Shown piece by piece: positions 34,992 to 45,159 of a DNA stretch of 64,000 bases. Origin of the DNA: Sepiola atlantica. Taxonomy: Eukaryota > Mollusca > Cephalopoda > Sepiida > Sepiolidae. A program made the translations under genes and the position numbers. The stretch lies in the NCBI GenBank assembly GCA_963556195.1, contig OY744517.1, positions 86,688,214 through 86,752,213 of the forward strand, written 5' to 3'. How positions within the stretch are numbered: position 1 is the first letter of the stretch; the number at the start of each line of letters is the position of its first letter. The notes beneath the pieces were generated by a model. That model was given only the letters and a program-made list of their open reading frames with translations. It was not told where the DNA came from and did no database searches.

Positions 34992-35475
34992 TCAGCATTT
35001 CTTGTCAACATGTAAAGCAAGTGCCGAATATACCAAGCTCTGGTTTGAACAGTGCTGCTCTATTGTGCTGAAGTGTGGCCAATTCCCATAGAAGACTTGA
35101 GATATTTGGCCACTATTATTTTTGTAGCATCTGAAAATAAATCTGTCAAGTGGGGATCTCCACAGTGAATGGGTGGGATTCAGTTGATTGTCGGGTTGGT
35201 CGAGTGTATTTACGTTGAGGTGTACCAGAGCAGCAAGTTCATCTGAGCACATTCCATTGAAGTACTTGTAAAGCAAGCACAAAGATGCAACATTGCAGCG
35301 ATGGGACAGGGGCTGGAACTTGCTGGATAGTGAGGGACCTATTAGATTAGAGGCTCTTTTTTGGACCTTGTCTATGAGCGAGATAGTGGTAGATAATGCA
35401 CCAGCCCAGATGTGAAAATACTCCATACATAGGCGAATGGTGGACTTGTAGAGATATAGGATACTGTCTGAGGCA
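34992..35475 (-). pseudogene. LINE family 1 C-terminal fragment
   Basis: The minus strand gives MEYFHIWAGALSTTISLIDK, VQKRASNLIGPSLSSKFQPL, SHRCNVASLCLLYKYFNGMC, SDELAALV and LDQPDNQLNPTHSLWRSP, the same C-terminal region as 57635-58147, with a frameshift in the last third. Truncated at both ends relative to a full element, with no 3' UTR here. Confidence 0.8.
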
Positions 35476-35527
35476 ATTTTAATTTTTGTTTCAATGTAGA
35501 GTGACCTTTTTTCCTTATATTATAAAA

Positions 35528-35580
35528 ACCAACCTTGTGTCTAACTGTGTCCTCATGGGGAGGAAAGTAAATAGGAACAA
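35528..35580 (+). repeat. copy of the U2/tRNA-SINE 3' tail
   Basis: CCTTGTGTCTAACTGTGTCC then TCATGGGGAGG and AAGTAAATAG matches the tail of the U2-SINEs and of the tRNA-SINE at 54602. No SINE head is seen upstream; it may come from the partner LINE or a truncated SINE. Confidence 0.5.
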
Positions 35581-35864
35581 GCTTAAAGCTTAAACTGTAA
35601 TAAAAGAAGAACCGTATGGTCGCTGTACAATAAATTGACATTTCTTGTATGCTTTTTTGGCAGAAATATTTGAAACCTTATTTATTATGTGTTTCAACTG
35701 AACACTACATATCACTGTTTTAGCCAATTTGATATCTGAAATTTTCCTTAATCTGTTTTTGAACGGTCATCACTGGTTCTAATTAATATAGGGTTTGTGC
35801 CATTCTATAATGAATATTCAGTACTATAATAATCCTTCAATGCAGTTTAGTTAAAGGTTTGGTA

Positions 35865-35935
35865 TGGTTTGGTAGTTTTGTTTTACGGCATATCAACCCT
35901 TTTTGGGTTATTTAATGCCGAATCTGGTCTTGTTT
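35865..35935 (+). repeat. dispersed repeat with CGGCAT hairpin, short copy
   Basis: ACGGCATATCAACCC, TTTTTGGGTTATTTAATGCC and GAATCTGGTC: the best hairpin of the family (CGGCAT/ATGCCG-type with AACCC/GGGTT). A flanking 26-bp word (TAATCCTTCAATGCAGTTTAG) is present on both sides (35830-35851 and 35938-35959) and may be a target duplication or local repeat. Confidence 0.5.
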
Positions 35936-36032
35936 TAATAATCCTTCAATGCAGTTTAGTTAAAGAAGTCACAATAAAATGTTATAGCAATTTGAATATT
36001 TGGGAGAATTTATATATATATATATATATATA

Positions 36033-36310
36033 CACGTTTCATTGAACACGAGTGCTAGCTTCTGTTTATTTATTTTCTGATCTATTTTTTCCAGTCGTCG
36101 AACGATCGATTTGGTGTTGTTATCCATGGTGTGTAAGAAATCCCCATATTTTTGGTGAGCAACACCATGTTATGGATAAAAACACCAAATCGGTCATTCG
36201 ACGAGTGGAAAAAATGGATCAGAAAATAAATAAACAGAAGCTAGCACTCCTGTTCAATCAAACGTGCATAAATGAGAGAATGCTACCTAATTATACAAAT
36301 ATATATATAT
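36033..36310. mobile_element. inverted duplication of a PLE 5' coding fragment
   Basis: The right arm (36163-36268) encodes SVIRRVEKMDQKINKQKLAL then LFNQTCINERMLPNYTN, the conserved N-terminal segment of Penelope-like proteins, also seen at 49480-49590. The left arm (36033-36130) is its inverted copy. TA tracts flank both outer ends (36011-36032 and 36298-36320), and the coding similarity stops at the tract. Confidence 0.7.
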
Positions 36311-36778
36311 ATATATATATGAGTGTATACCCGGAAAACATTATTTTTTGCCACTATTCGCACGAATATTCATATATAATATCGTCTCAATCAGTGAAGT
36401 AAAAAGAAATAAGAAAGAATGAAAATGTCTCTAACTGTAGAGATTCAAAAAAAGAAAAATGTATAAATCGGTATAGAAAGAAAGAAAATATATTATAGAA
36501 ATAGAATGAAGGATTTTTTCCAAATTCATTTCAGACGGCGGTGTTGTTTAATTTTCTATTTTGCCTTTCCCCTTGAACACTTGAAATGGTTTCGTCTGGC
36601 ACGTTTTTTACTTGTGTTACATGAGGGAAGTACATTTATTTAAATCATCCCCATCAGGAGGAACCCCTTCCTGGTTTTCGACCACCTTATTGGTGATTGT
36701 CATTCAGTGTTTTTTGCCATAGTGCCATGCTAGGCACTGTGGGTTGGCGACACTATTTGTCCATAGCTAGTTGTCCAC

Positions 36779-36887
36779 ATACAGCGCCTGCTATTCCCAA
36801 ATGGTCACCCATCTGGTACTGGCCAGGCTCAACGTCGCGTAACTTTGGTGATCTAACAGAAACCGGTGTGTCAACGTGATCATGGCG
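36779..36887 (-). pseudogene. 5S rRNA-like sequence, copy 2
   Basis: The minus strand follows 5S rRNA end to end: GCCATGATCACGTTGACAC, a GATCACC box, AAGTTACGCGACGTTGAGCC, TGGCCAGTACCAGATGGGTG, ACC, GGGAATAGCAGGCGCTGT. The A-box-like and C-box-like segments of the internal promoter are partly kept. About 20-25% substitution from functional 5S by eye, so it is a pseudogene or a 5S-derived SINE head. Confidence 0.75.
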
Positions 36888-37078
36888 TATAAATATATAT
36901 AAAAATATATGTATTTACATACAAATACATAACGGTCTTTATTATAGAGTGGGGGGGTATTATGTTTTTTGTTAATAATTTCTAATCTAGTTTATATGGA
37001 GGCTTCAACTAGTTTAATGATATTTTATAAATACACAGCTATGCTAGTATCTAAACAAAATTGAATGTCATCACTATT

Positions 37079-37115
37079 TAGATGGGTGACCGTTGGGGAA
37101 TATTAGGTGCAGTAA
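37079..37115 (+). pseudogene. 5S rRNA-like 3' fragment
   Basis: AGATGGGTGACC, GGGGAATATTAGGTGC and AG correspond to the last 35 bases of 5S rRNA. It lies 200 bp from copy 2, in the opposite orientation. Confidence 0.5.
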
Positions 37116-37164
37116 GTTTGGACGTAGCTGTAAAGTAAGTTTGGTAAAGAATTTGAATCGAACT

Positions 37165-37225
37165 ATTTTTTTAACCATAACCTAACCATATACTAACCCT
37201 AAACTACCCTAACCTAAATTTAAGG
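37165..37225. repeat. degenerate telomere-like repeats
   Basis: TAACCATAACCTAACCAT, CTAACCCTAAACTACCC and TAACCTAAA form an irregular TAACCC-like run, the complement of TTAGGG. A shorter GTTAGGGTTAGGG occurs at 56698-56712. The rest of 37226-38040 is unassigned, except a GAAACGTTGTAGACATTAC / CCGAAGAAGG relic on the minus strand at 37870-37925. Confidence 0.55.
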
Positions 37226-38039
37226 TTTAGTTTGGCTAAAGTCTGTTTGGTTCGGTGTAAATTCTGTAGAAGCACCGTAACTTTCTCTAATACTTTTGAG
37301 AAAGGTCTGAATCGACTGAAATAAAAGACGAGACTCTAAAGCCTTGGTAGGACAACAAGTTTAGGAGAGGAAGAAATCAGAAATTACACCAGTTCTCTGC
37401 CTATCCCATTATTGCTTCGGGTAATCTTAGATTTCTCTTTCCCATCAGGAGAAGTTAAGTCGGTTATTGCCCAACTTTTTGTTGTATTAAAATCTCATTG
37501 CACAAGCATCTTTTCAGTTTCCATTGTGTCTTGAATGAGGCCAACAAAGAATAATAAATACTATTGGAATTTTCTGATTAGATTAAACACTTTGAATTTT
37601 AAGTTTGAACTTGTTTTTCATTCCATCTGTTGTCAGTCGATTCTAAGCAAATACGAATTCCAGTTGACAATATGTAATCCAATTAAGAATTCCTGATTAA
37701 AAAAATAATTATATTTAAATTAGAGAATTGTTTATTTCGTTCATTGAAACAGAATGAGTAGATTCTGTCTGAAGAGTCAAGAACAAGAAAGAAATTTTAT
37801 AGATTCGATTTGACAATGAGCTATTGTGATTATTTACTTTGTTAACATGTTTAAAACGGTTATTCTTAGCTTAGCTGTTGTAATGTCTACAACGTTTCAA
37901 TAATTGTACTGTCCAGCCTTCTTCGGGTTCTTTTTGTTGTAATCGGTAAACTTCCTAGAATTTTGAACTGAACCCTTTATTATATAATCTGCTGGTGTGA
38001 GTAGCGTGCAGAGAGAGTGGGGAGGAAGGAGGACAGTGA

Positions 38040-38610
38040 AATAAAAGAATACTCATCACAGAACAGGTAAAATTCAATTCCTGAACAGAATAGTTTTGAA
38101 CCACTGTTATACCCTCTTATGAAGATTAAAATCAAGATATAATGATACTAAACCTTGTGTCTAGATCAACATCCATTACAGGATTTTGATTCTAGAAAAT
38201 GTCTGAAATTAATGGTTTAAGTTTAAGGGGTATTAAGAAAAAACTGAACTTCATGAAATCTTGCTTAATTGGTGTCTAATGACAATATTTAGATTTACAA
38301 ATGGGAGATTGTGCCCATATTATGCCTCTTAAAACCCTTTAAAATATTCCAAATTAATTGAAATTTGGGGAATATTTGTTAATTGTTGTCTAATACTTCT
38401 TGTTAAAATTTCACAAAAATCAGAGGTATCTGATTTTTCATGAAGGACTTTAACCCCTTTTTATACCCTTCATATGAAACAAAATTAAACTAAATATAGC
38501 CAACATTACGACCCCTTATGCTTCGCAACAGCAGCTGTGTTCCAAAATTCATAATGATCGGTTGATTAGTTTTGGAGCGAAACCTATACATACAAATATA
38601 TAAACATATA
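38040..38610 (-). mobile_element. Helitron-like relic, best internal copy of the 2735-4327 family
   Basis: Non-coding; near-collinear in reverse with 2735-4327 and forward with 25200-25520. The right end carries TTCATAATGATCGGTTGATT and AGTTTTGGAG, the reverse of the CATTATGAATTTTGG subterminal word of the other Helitron-like elements. The CTAG end is not preserved. Confidence 0.5.
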
Positions 38611-38667
38611 CACAGACCTCAATTTATATGAATAAAGTTTAAATGAAAATCACTGAAAGAAGGGTGT

Positions 38668-39736
38668 AGATACGTAAATGGTCTAAGTACAATTAAAATG
38701 CTGTAGATACGTAAATGGTCTAAGTACAATTAAAATGCTGTAGATACGTAAATGGTCTAAGTACAATTAAAATGCTGTAGTTACGTAAATGGTCTAAGTA
38801 AAATTAAAATGCTGTAGATACGTAAATGGTCTAAGTAAAATTAAAATGCTGTAGATACGTAAATGGTCTAAGTACAATTAAAATGCTGTAGATACGTAAA
38901 TAGTCTAAGTAAAATAAAAATGCTGTAGTTACGTAAATGGTCTAAGTAAAATTAAAATGCTGTAGATACGTAAATGGTCTAAGTACAATTAAAATGCTGT
39001 AGATACGTAAATGGTCTAAGTAAAATTAAAATGCTGTAGTTACGTAAATGGTCTAAGTACAATTAAAATGCTGTAGTTACGTAAATGGTCTAAGTAAAAT
39101 TAAAATGCTGTAGATACGTAAATGGTCTAAATAAAATTAAAATGCTGTAGATACGTAAATGGTCTAAGTAAAATTTAAATGCTGTAGATACGTAAATGGT
39201 CTAAGTAAAATTAAAATGCTGTAGTTACGTAAATGGTCTAAGTAAAATTAAAATGCTGTAGTTACGTAAATGGTCTAAGTAAAATTAAAATGCTGTAGAT
39301 ACGTAAATGGTCTAAGTAAAATTAAAATGCGTTAGATACGTAAATGGTCTAAGTAAAGTTAAAATGCGATAGTTACGTAAATTGTCTAAGTAAAATTAAA
39401 ATGCGTTAGATACGTAAATGGTCTAAGTAAAATTAAAATGCTGTAGATACGTAAATGATCTAAGTAAAATTAAAATGCTATAGTTACGTAAATGGTCTAA
39501 GTAAAATTAAAATGCTGTAGTTACGTAAATGGTCTAAGTAAAATAAAAATGCTGTATTACGTAAATGGTCTAAATAAAATTAAAATGCTGTAGTTACGTA
39601 AATGGTCTAAGTAAAATTAAAATGCTGTAGATAAGTAAATGGTCTAAGTAAAATTATAATGCTGTAGATAAGTAAATTGTCTTAGTAAAATTAAAATTCT
39701 GTAGTTACGTAAATGGTCTAAGTAAAATTAAAATGC
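38668..39736. repeat. 37-bp minisatellite, about 29 copies
   Basis: Unit GTA(G)(A/T)TACGTAAATGGTCT then AAGTA(C/A)AATTAAAATGCT. Two positions alternate between two states across the array; later copies are more degenerate (GCGTTAGATA, AAGTAAATTGTC). Confidence 0.95.
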
Positions 39737-39838
39737 AGGACAATCGATCATTTACTTGGAATAACTATTGCAGGAAACCAAGCAATATGACAATTGGTGC
39801 TTCTAGCTCAACTGACTTTCCTCTGTTATGATTGAGTA

Positions 39839-40177
39839 TTGATTTACTCCACTCCAGGAGTTTTGCACAAGGCCCGTTTTTATCTTACTCCCACAAGTAA
39901 GATGTGACCCAAGGTCGGATCGGGAAAGTAGGGTTTAAAAATTGCCTGGCCAGCCCCGTCGGCATTCCCCGGTAGGGGCGCCTCATGCAGTAAGCAATAA
40001 ACTTACTCCTCCCCAAAGAGGGAAGGCGAAGCCTGGGAGGGGGGGCCTCCTAGAACTGCACAGGACAGACCCATAGACCGGCATAAATCAAGCCCCGAAG
40101 GCCCAGAGAATACCAGTCTATGAGGTGCAGTATCCATCGAACAGATACTACACTTTGATCTTAGCCAAAAGGCCAAG
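39839..40177 (-). mobile_element. U2 snRNA-derived SINE, copy 4 (short subfamily)
   Basis: Complete head (GGCCTTTTGGCTAAGATC) to tail (CTCCTGGAGTGGAGTAAATC). Shares the internal deletion with copy 3. Ends within a few bases of copy 5, with TGAGT(A/T) words at the outer and middle junctions that may be target duplications. Confidence 0.85.
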
Positions 40178-40183
40178 TGAGTT

Positions 40184-40520
40184 ATTTATCTACCTCCCAC
40201 AAGGTAAGATGTGACACAAAGTCGGGAAAGTGGGATTAGATAAGCCAGCACTCGAGATGTGAGCACTCTGGCCATTTAAAAATTGCCTGGGCAGCCCCGT
40301 CGGCATTCCCCGGTAGGGGCGCCTCAGACAGTAAGCAATAAACTTACTCCTACCCAAAGAGGGGAGGCGAAGCCTGGGAGGGTGGACCTCCTAGAACTGC
40401 ACAGGACAGACCCATAGACCGGCGTAAATCAAGCCCCGAAGGCCAAGAGAATATTAGTCTATGGGGTGCAGTATCCATCGGAGCAGATACTACACTTTGA
40501 TCTTAGCCAAAAGGCCAAGT
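40184..40520 (-). mobile_element. U2 snRNA-derived SINE, copy 5
   Basis: Full U2-like head, and the GAGCACTCTGGCCATT block is present as in copies 1 and 2, but the tail is shortened: the GCCTTGTGCCTAACTCC part is missing, and the tail runs directly from the ACCTTGTGGGAGG hairpin to TAAATAA. Being of a different subfamily from copy 4, the pair is not a simple tandem duplication. Confidence 0.8.
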
Positions 40521-40984
40521 GAGTAGTGGCTTCACATTGACTCCACGTGTGCTCATGTAGCCATTTTCATAGCTGGAAACTTGTGTAGGGTGGATGTAAG
40601 AACATAGATACTGATTATCGACAACAATAGTTTATTTCATTTTGCAAACCAAATTTACCGGCCGAACTAGTTACATCATACATCTCAATGAGCTTTCTAT
40701 AAACTGATTTTTTTAGGTTGGTTATGAAGAAAGGCTACTAACGGTCAACTATAGGCTTTCACTGCTTTTTACTGACTAATAAAGTTTACTATTTCAAATA
40801 TGCACTTTCTCTCAACATGTGATCCTGCTTGACTCATCAGAGTCTTTTATATCTCTCTGCTACTCTCCCATCCAATTATCTAACAATTACAAAGAGAAAA
40901 AATGTTTGCAAAAACTTGAAGAAAGAAAAACATCAATATGAAACTGAGCCAGATTACTAAAAATTGTCGACCAAGGGAAGAGTC

Positions 40985-41430
40985 GATCAGTCATGTGTAT
41001 GCAATGTGATGATGTATGAAAGTGAAACCTTAGCCAACGAGGGTTGATGAGATGCATTGCATGGAGAGAAATGACACGAGAATGATACGATGGATGTGTA
41101 ATGCTAGTCTTAAAGACTAGCTTAGATCTGATGATATCAGAGAATGATAAAATATGGAGATACATGGAGAACAGGATACTTCAACGGTATGGCCCCCAAA
41201 ATAATGGACAAGAATACTTCGCTTCGTAGATGTAGAAGAGGCGAGGTTGCAGGTTCACTTCACAGGGGAAGGTCAAGAAAAACATGGGAGGAAATGATAA
41301 GAATGGACTTGAGAGAAAAAATGGTAAATAAAGACCTGACCAGAGATAGGTTCGTTTGGAAGGCAATTTTTCAAAGCTGTTCAACGAACGTCAGTATATA
41401 AAACGGACGTTAAACCGAATATGATGATTG
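40985..41430 (+). pseudogene. LINE family 2, 3' end
   Basis: Reads RMIRWMCNAS/LKD..LRSDDIRE, then (near 41150-41230) a decayed YMENRILQRYG, RRCRRGEVAGSLHRGRSRKT then WEEMIRMDLREKMVNKDLTR and DRFVWKAIF, ending in GTATATAAAACGGACGTTAA, ACCGAATATGATGATTG. The tail and the 1.5 protein blocks are shared with 11085 and 44430. The region at 40521-40985 contains nothing else I recognise. Confidence 0.75.
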
Positions 41431-41520
41431 TATAAGTCCCAAATATCATTACAAAAAGACGGGAAGATTGTTTTATAACTTATAACATCAATGTTTTGTA
41501 TGTTATTTAACGTTGAATCT

Positions 41521-41770
41521 TTCATCATCATATTCGCTTTAACGTCTGTTTTACATGCTGGCATATGGTGGACGACTTTTAAAAATTGACTTCTAAACTA
41601 ACCTATCTCTGGTAAAGTCTTTATTTATCCCTCTTGCACTCAAAATACACCCTTATCATTTTCTCCCATGTGTTTCTTTGCCTATCCCTGCGAACTGACC
41701 CTGCTACCTCAACTGTTTTACATCACTAAACCAAGCAGTCTCAGCCAGTCTGTCAATGTGACCAAACCAA
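41521..41770 (-). pseudogene. LINE family 2, 3' end, inverted copy
   Basis: On the minus strand ATGCCAGCATGTAAAACAGA, CGTTAAAGCGAATATGATG is the family-2 tail, preceded by the AAAGACTTTACCAGAGATAG and GGAGAAAATGATAAGG coding remnants. It converges tail-to-tail with 40985-41430, 90 bp apart. Confidence 0.7.
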
Positions 41771-41929
41771 TGAAATCCATCTCAATAAATCTGGGTACAT
41801 ATTTGCTAATCAGCATACACTACAGCAAACCTCCTGTTGCAGGTTTATAGACTTGTGCACACCTGTCAAATTGTAGCATATAATTAATCCTTGTTATAGC
41901 AGAGAATCTCAACATCACTGTAAAACAAT

Positions 41930-42150
41930 ACCATGGGGCTGCTTCCCTGCTGACTACAACATTGTCGTTTTTAGATCCAATGTCAACAAATACTTGTCGA
42001 GCCACCCTCTTATGTTATCAAACTCTTCCCATTCCACCCATCGTTTTCAATCCTCTCATCGTATTGTTCATCACTCAACTGGCAACCTCATTAACCCTTA
42101 TCCTCAAGTGGCTATTGATTTTGGTATGTGATGACTAATTAGTACTTAAA
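41930..42150 (+). repeat. dispersed repeat shared with 62980-63175
   Basis: AATGTCAACAAATNC, ATTAACCCTTATCCTC and AGTGG..TTT..GGT blocks occur in the same order at 62998-63155. Confidence 0.5.
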
Positions 42151-42162
42151 TTGGGAGGTGAC

Positions 42163-42375
42163 GATGGTTAAGTGGATATCAACACGGACTGAAGACCTGG
42201 GTGTTCCAAGTTCGAATCCAGTCAATACCACAGTACAACTTTCACTTAGGGATGTTGGCAACCTTCTCGTTGTCCTACCCGATGTCATTCCAGAAAGATT
42301 TCTAACTAGAAAAGCATAGGGGAAACTAATGCCAACACCAAAATCATCTGATTCACACGAAAGAAGAAGTACTTA
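42163..42375 (+). mobile_element. tRNA-derived SINE (second type)
   Basis: A-box TGGTTAAGTGG (42165-42175, full consensus) and B-box AGTTCGAATCC (42209-42219, one mismatch) begin a unit whose body (GATGTTGGCAACCTT, TGTCATTCCAGAAAG, ATGCCAACACC) differs from the 54602 SINE. The tail ends in GAAAGAAGAAG. Confidence 0.65.
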
Positions 42376-43147
42376 AAAAAAGTAAAATTACTTTTTACTT
42401 CGATACTTATAGAGTTTTTGGATATATCTAACAAATTTTACCAGAACTGTGCATGGATTGACATTTTTTGTTACCTACTTGGATTCATTTAACATTCTTA
42501 GAATTAAAGAACGCCTATTATCTTTCTTATATTTGACTATGGGTAATATTTTATTTTTTCTGTACACTGACTTTTGCTCATATAATTGGATTAAATGTAA
42601 CTATTATATTTACTGTAACCATGTTGGCTTCTTCCAAACTAACAGTGTAAATTCTGCAATATCTTACCAATAAAGGCATCTTCATGGATTCCACAATTTC
42701 AACAATTAAACAAATTCTTGTTTTTACTTTTATTTTGTCTCCAAAGTTTCCATTTATTATTTTAACAAGCATTGTGAAGCATGGAATCAAAACCAAAGGC
42801 AAAAAAAAGATCTCTTTAACAAAGGCGAACAATGGAATATTGTAGCAAAGAATGGAAATAATATATTATTTAAGAAAAGTATGCGTATGTGTCTAAAATG
42901 AAAGGTGTAGCAATAAATTGTACTTTTATAGATAACGCGCCTGATTTCCGTGACTTCGCGTTGACACCGATCGGGCAGGTCGTGGAAGTGGCCAAGCGCT
43001 AACGGAATAATATAATTTTTTCTTTGTTTCATCTTATAGAAACATCGACAAAATTTTACCCCCCCCCCTCCTCCTCACAAAAAAAAACAAACTGATTTTA
43101 ATCTATGTATTTTTTCTTTGTATTTATTCGTCTTATATTAACGTCTG

Positions 43148-43790
43148 CCAGTCTTCCAGTTAGACATTGCCAAGGCTGCTGCAAAGAAGGTGGGCTCCCT
43201 CTACCGTGCTAGTAAACTCCTCACACCTGACATAATTACCTGTATCTCTACAAAGCCACCATCCGCCCATGCATGGAGTATTGTTGCCACAACTGGGCTG
43301 GTGCATCATCTACTAGTCTCTCCCTCCTGGACAAGGTCCAAAAAAGAGTCACCAACATAATAGGTCCCTCACTATCCACCAAGCTGTAGCCCTATCCGAC
43401 TGCCGCAATGTTGCTTCCTTGTGCCTGTTTTACAAGTACCTCAATGGATTGTGCTCCGATGAACTGGCTACTCTGGTGCCCCCTCGACGTAAATTCACTA
43501 GACCAACTCGACAATCAGCTAAATCCTATCCATTTACTGTGGAGGTCCCCAGATGCCGAAGAGCTTTCCACTCCTATAGCTTCTTTTCTTCGGGCTGCTG
43601 GCCTCTGGAACTCCCTCCCTGCTCCCTGTTTCCCCAACAGTACCGACATGCAGAGGTTTAAAACTAATGTAAACAGATATCTTGCTGCACAGCTCCTAAC
43701 TTAGAATGACACCCTGAACCTACTCCTGAATTCTCAGTAGCCCCTTACGTCTACAGTGGCGTCCTGCTTGTTTGGGGTGAAATATCTTTA
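43148..43790 (+). pseudogene. LINE family 1, C-terminus and 3' UTR
   Basis: Starts with DIAKAAAKKVGSLYRASKLL and continues in shifting frames through CLFYKYLNGLCSDELATLVP, FTVEVPRCRRAFHSYSFFS and STDMQRFKTNVNRYLAAQLL, then the UTR CAGTAGCCCCTTACGTCTAC, GGCGTCC and TTGTTTGGGGTGAAAT with an A-rich tail. At least two frameshifts. Confidence 0.85.
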
Positions 43791-44429
43791 AAAAAAAAAA
43801 AATTAGAAATTAAAACAGCTTGGCAGTTTGAATGCAGGGCTTGGCTATCGAGAAGAAAGGGAGCCCTAACCCTAAGCCAGAACTTTGATGGATTGTACAA
43901 CAATCCATGGTAAATTGCAGCTAAATACATGCGCTTGATTGCTTTCATTTTGGACGTTTGTGTTAATGTTTTTAAATGTGTCTTTCTGATTAGAGGGAAA
44001 TAGTTATATCGTGTCGACAGTCTTTTTTAATCTTTTGTCAACCCATTTAATAAAAGTTTGTTTTGAAACAAACAAATACAACTTCAATATATAGAGGTCT
44101 CTTTTCTTTTTATTCTGATTGTCCCCTTTTTTTCCTTTTTACAAGTGAAGGGGTTTATCTCTCTCCCTGCTCTGCACAAATCATTGGCTTACCTCTCTTA
44201 TTTTTACGTTTCACATCACACGTATCGTGGTCTATCCTCAATCAGAAAATACATCATTAAAACTCACAAATTCCTGACTTATCCCAGCTAACACGATCAC
44301 AACGATAAAAGCCATTTTAATTGGAACGATATTGGATGGGGGGGGGAGGAGGATGTAAAAATAGTGTTAAAAACGGTATTTTCCCCATAAGGTTTAATTA
44401 AGCAGAAAGGTGGAAAATTCCATTGGAAA

Positions 44430-44511
44430 AAGGAGGTAAATAAAGACGTTAGTTACTTTGGAAGTCAATTTCTTAAAGCCGTCCAACACACGGCAGCATG
44501 TAAAACCGAAT

Positions 44512-44544
<33 letters not shown>

Positions 44545-44545
44545 T
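44430..44545 (+). mobile_element. LINE family 2, extreme 3' end with (GAT)n tail
   Basis: AGGTAAATAAAGACGTTAG, GGAAGTCAATTTCTTAAAGC and GCAGCATGTAAAACCGAATA lead into a TGATGATG tract. Only the last 85 bp of the element is present, as expected for a 5'-truncated insertion. Confidence 0.7.
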
Positions 44546-44689
44546 GTTTTTGATCTTCAAGTCTTCTGCTTTTTCTTTTGAAAACTGCTTTAATATTATT
44601 TTAATTCCCTTGGTTTGTTAATGAGTTAAGATCGTAGGGGCGTACTGTGCATCTATTTACTTGGCCTCAGAGTTATCGACAGGGTTGGT

Positions 44690-44857
44690 TTTTAATGTGG
44701 CGAAAAATCCAGCTCCTCAAAAAAGAAGCAGTCTGGACTGCGACAACAATAAAAATTACCTCCGTCTAGAAGGATTTCTCCTTCACCGACCGAGGACAGA
44801 AAAGATGAAGCATAGTATCATAACAGATACTACGCTTTGCTTCTAGCCGAAAAGTCT
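44690..44857 (-). mobile_element. type-2 U2-headed SINE-like element
   Basis: On the minus strand the head TTTTCGGCTAGAAGCAAAG, CGTAGTATCTGTTA resembles U2 snRNA bases 12-47 with several changes. The body (GTCCTCGGTCGGTGAAGG, AGAAATCCTTCTAGACGG, GCCACATTAAAA) differs from the main U2-SINE but matches headless copies at 1955-2060, 2217-2315 and (reversed) 3740-3835. Confidence 0.55.
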
Positions 44858-45159
44858 AATTGTTTGGGGGCTTGCGATATGGGTTTTCTCACATTTGAAT
44901 TCGTGCCCTTTTACTCTTGATAATGAATTCGTGATACCGACTGTTAATAGTGTGACGTCACCTCATTTTTTACTTAGATCTGTTCTTTTCACTGATTCTC
45001 TCCTCATATCTCGAATCCCCGTCTTCAGATCTTTTGACAGCCGTTTTGTCAACATGGACGTCAACAAACCTTCAGCAACCTCCCGATCTCATACATCAGT
45101 CGTCCTGGGACGACATTCAATGTCAATCCATGTTTGCCGAACTCGTCTGTAGCAGTAAC

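Noticed and set aside
36779..36887. A functional 5S rRNA gene
   Set aside because: Too many substitutions, no tandem array, and no clear terminator at the expected end.
38668..39736. CRISPR-like array
   Set aside because: The 37-bp units are contiguous with no unique spacers, in a eukaryotic repeat context.
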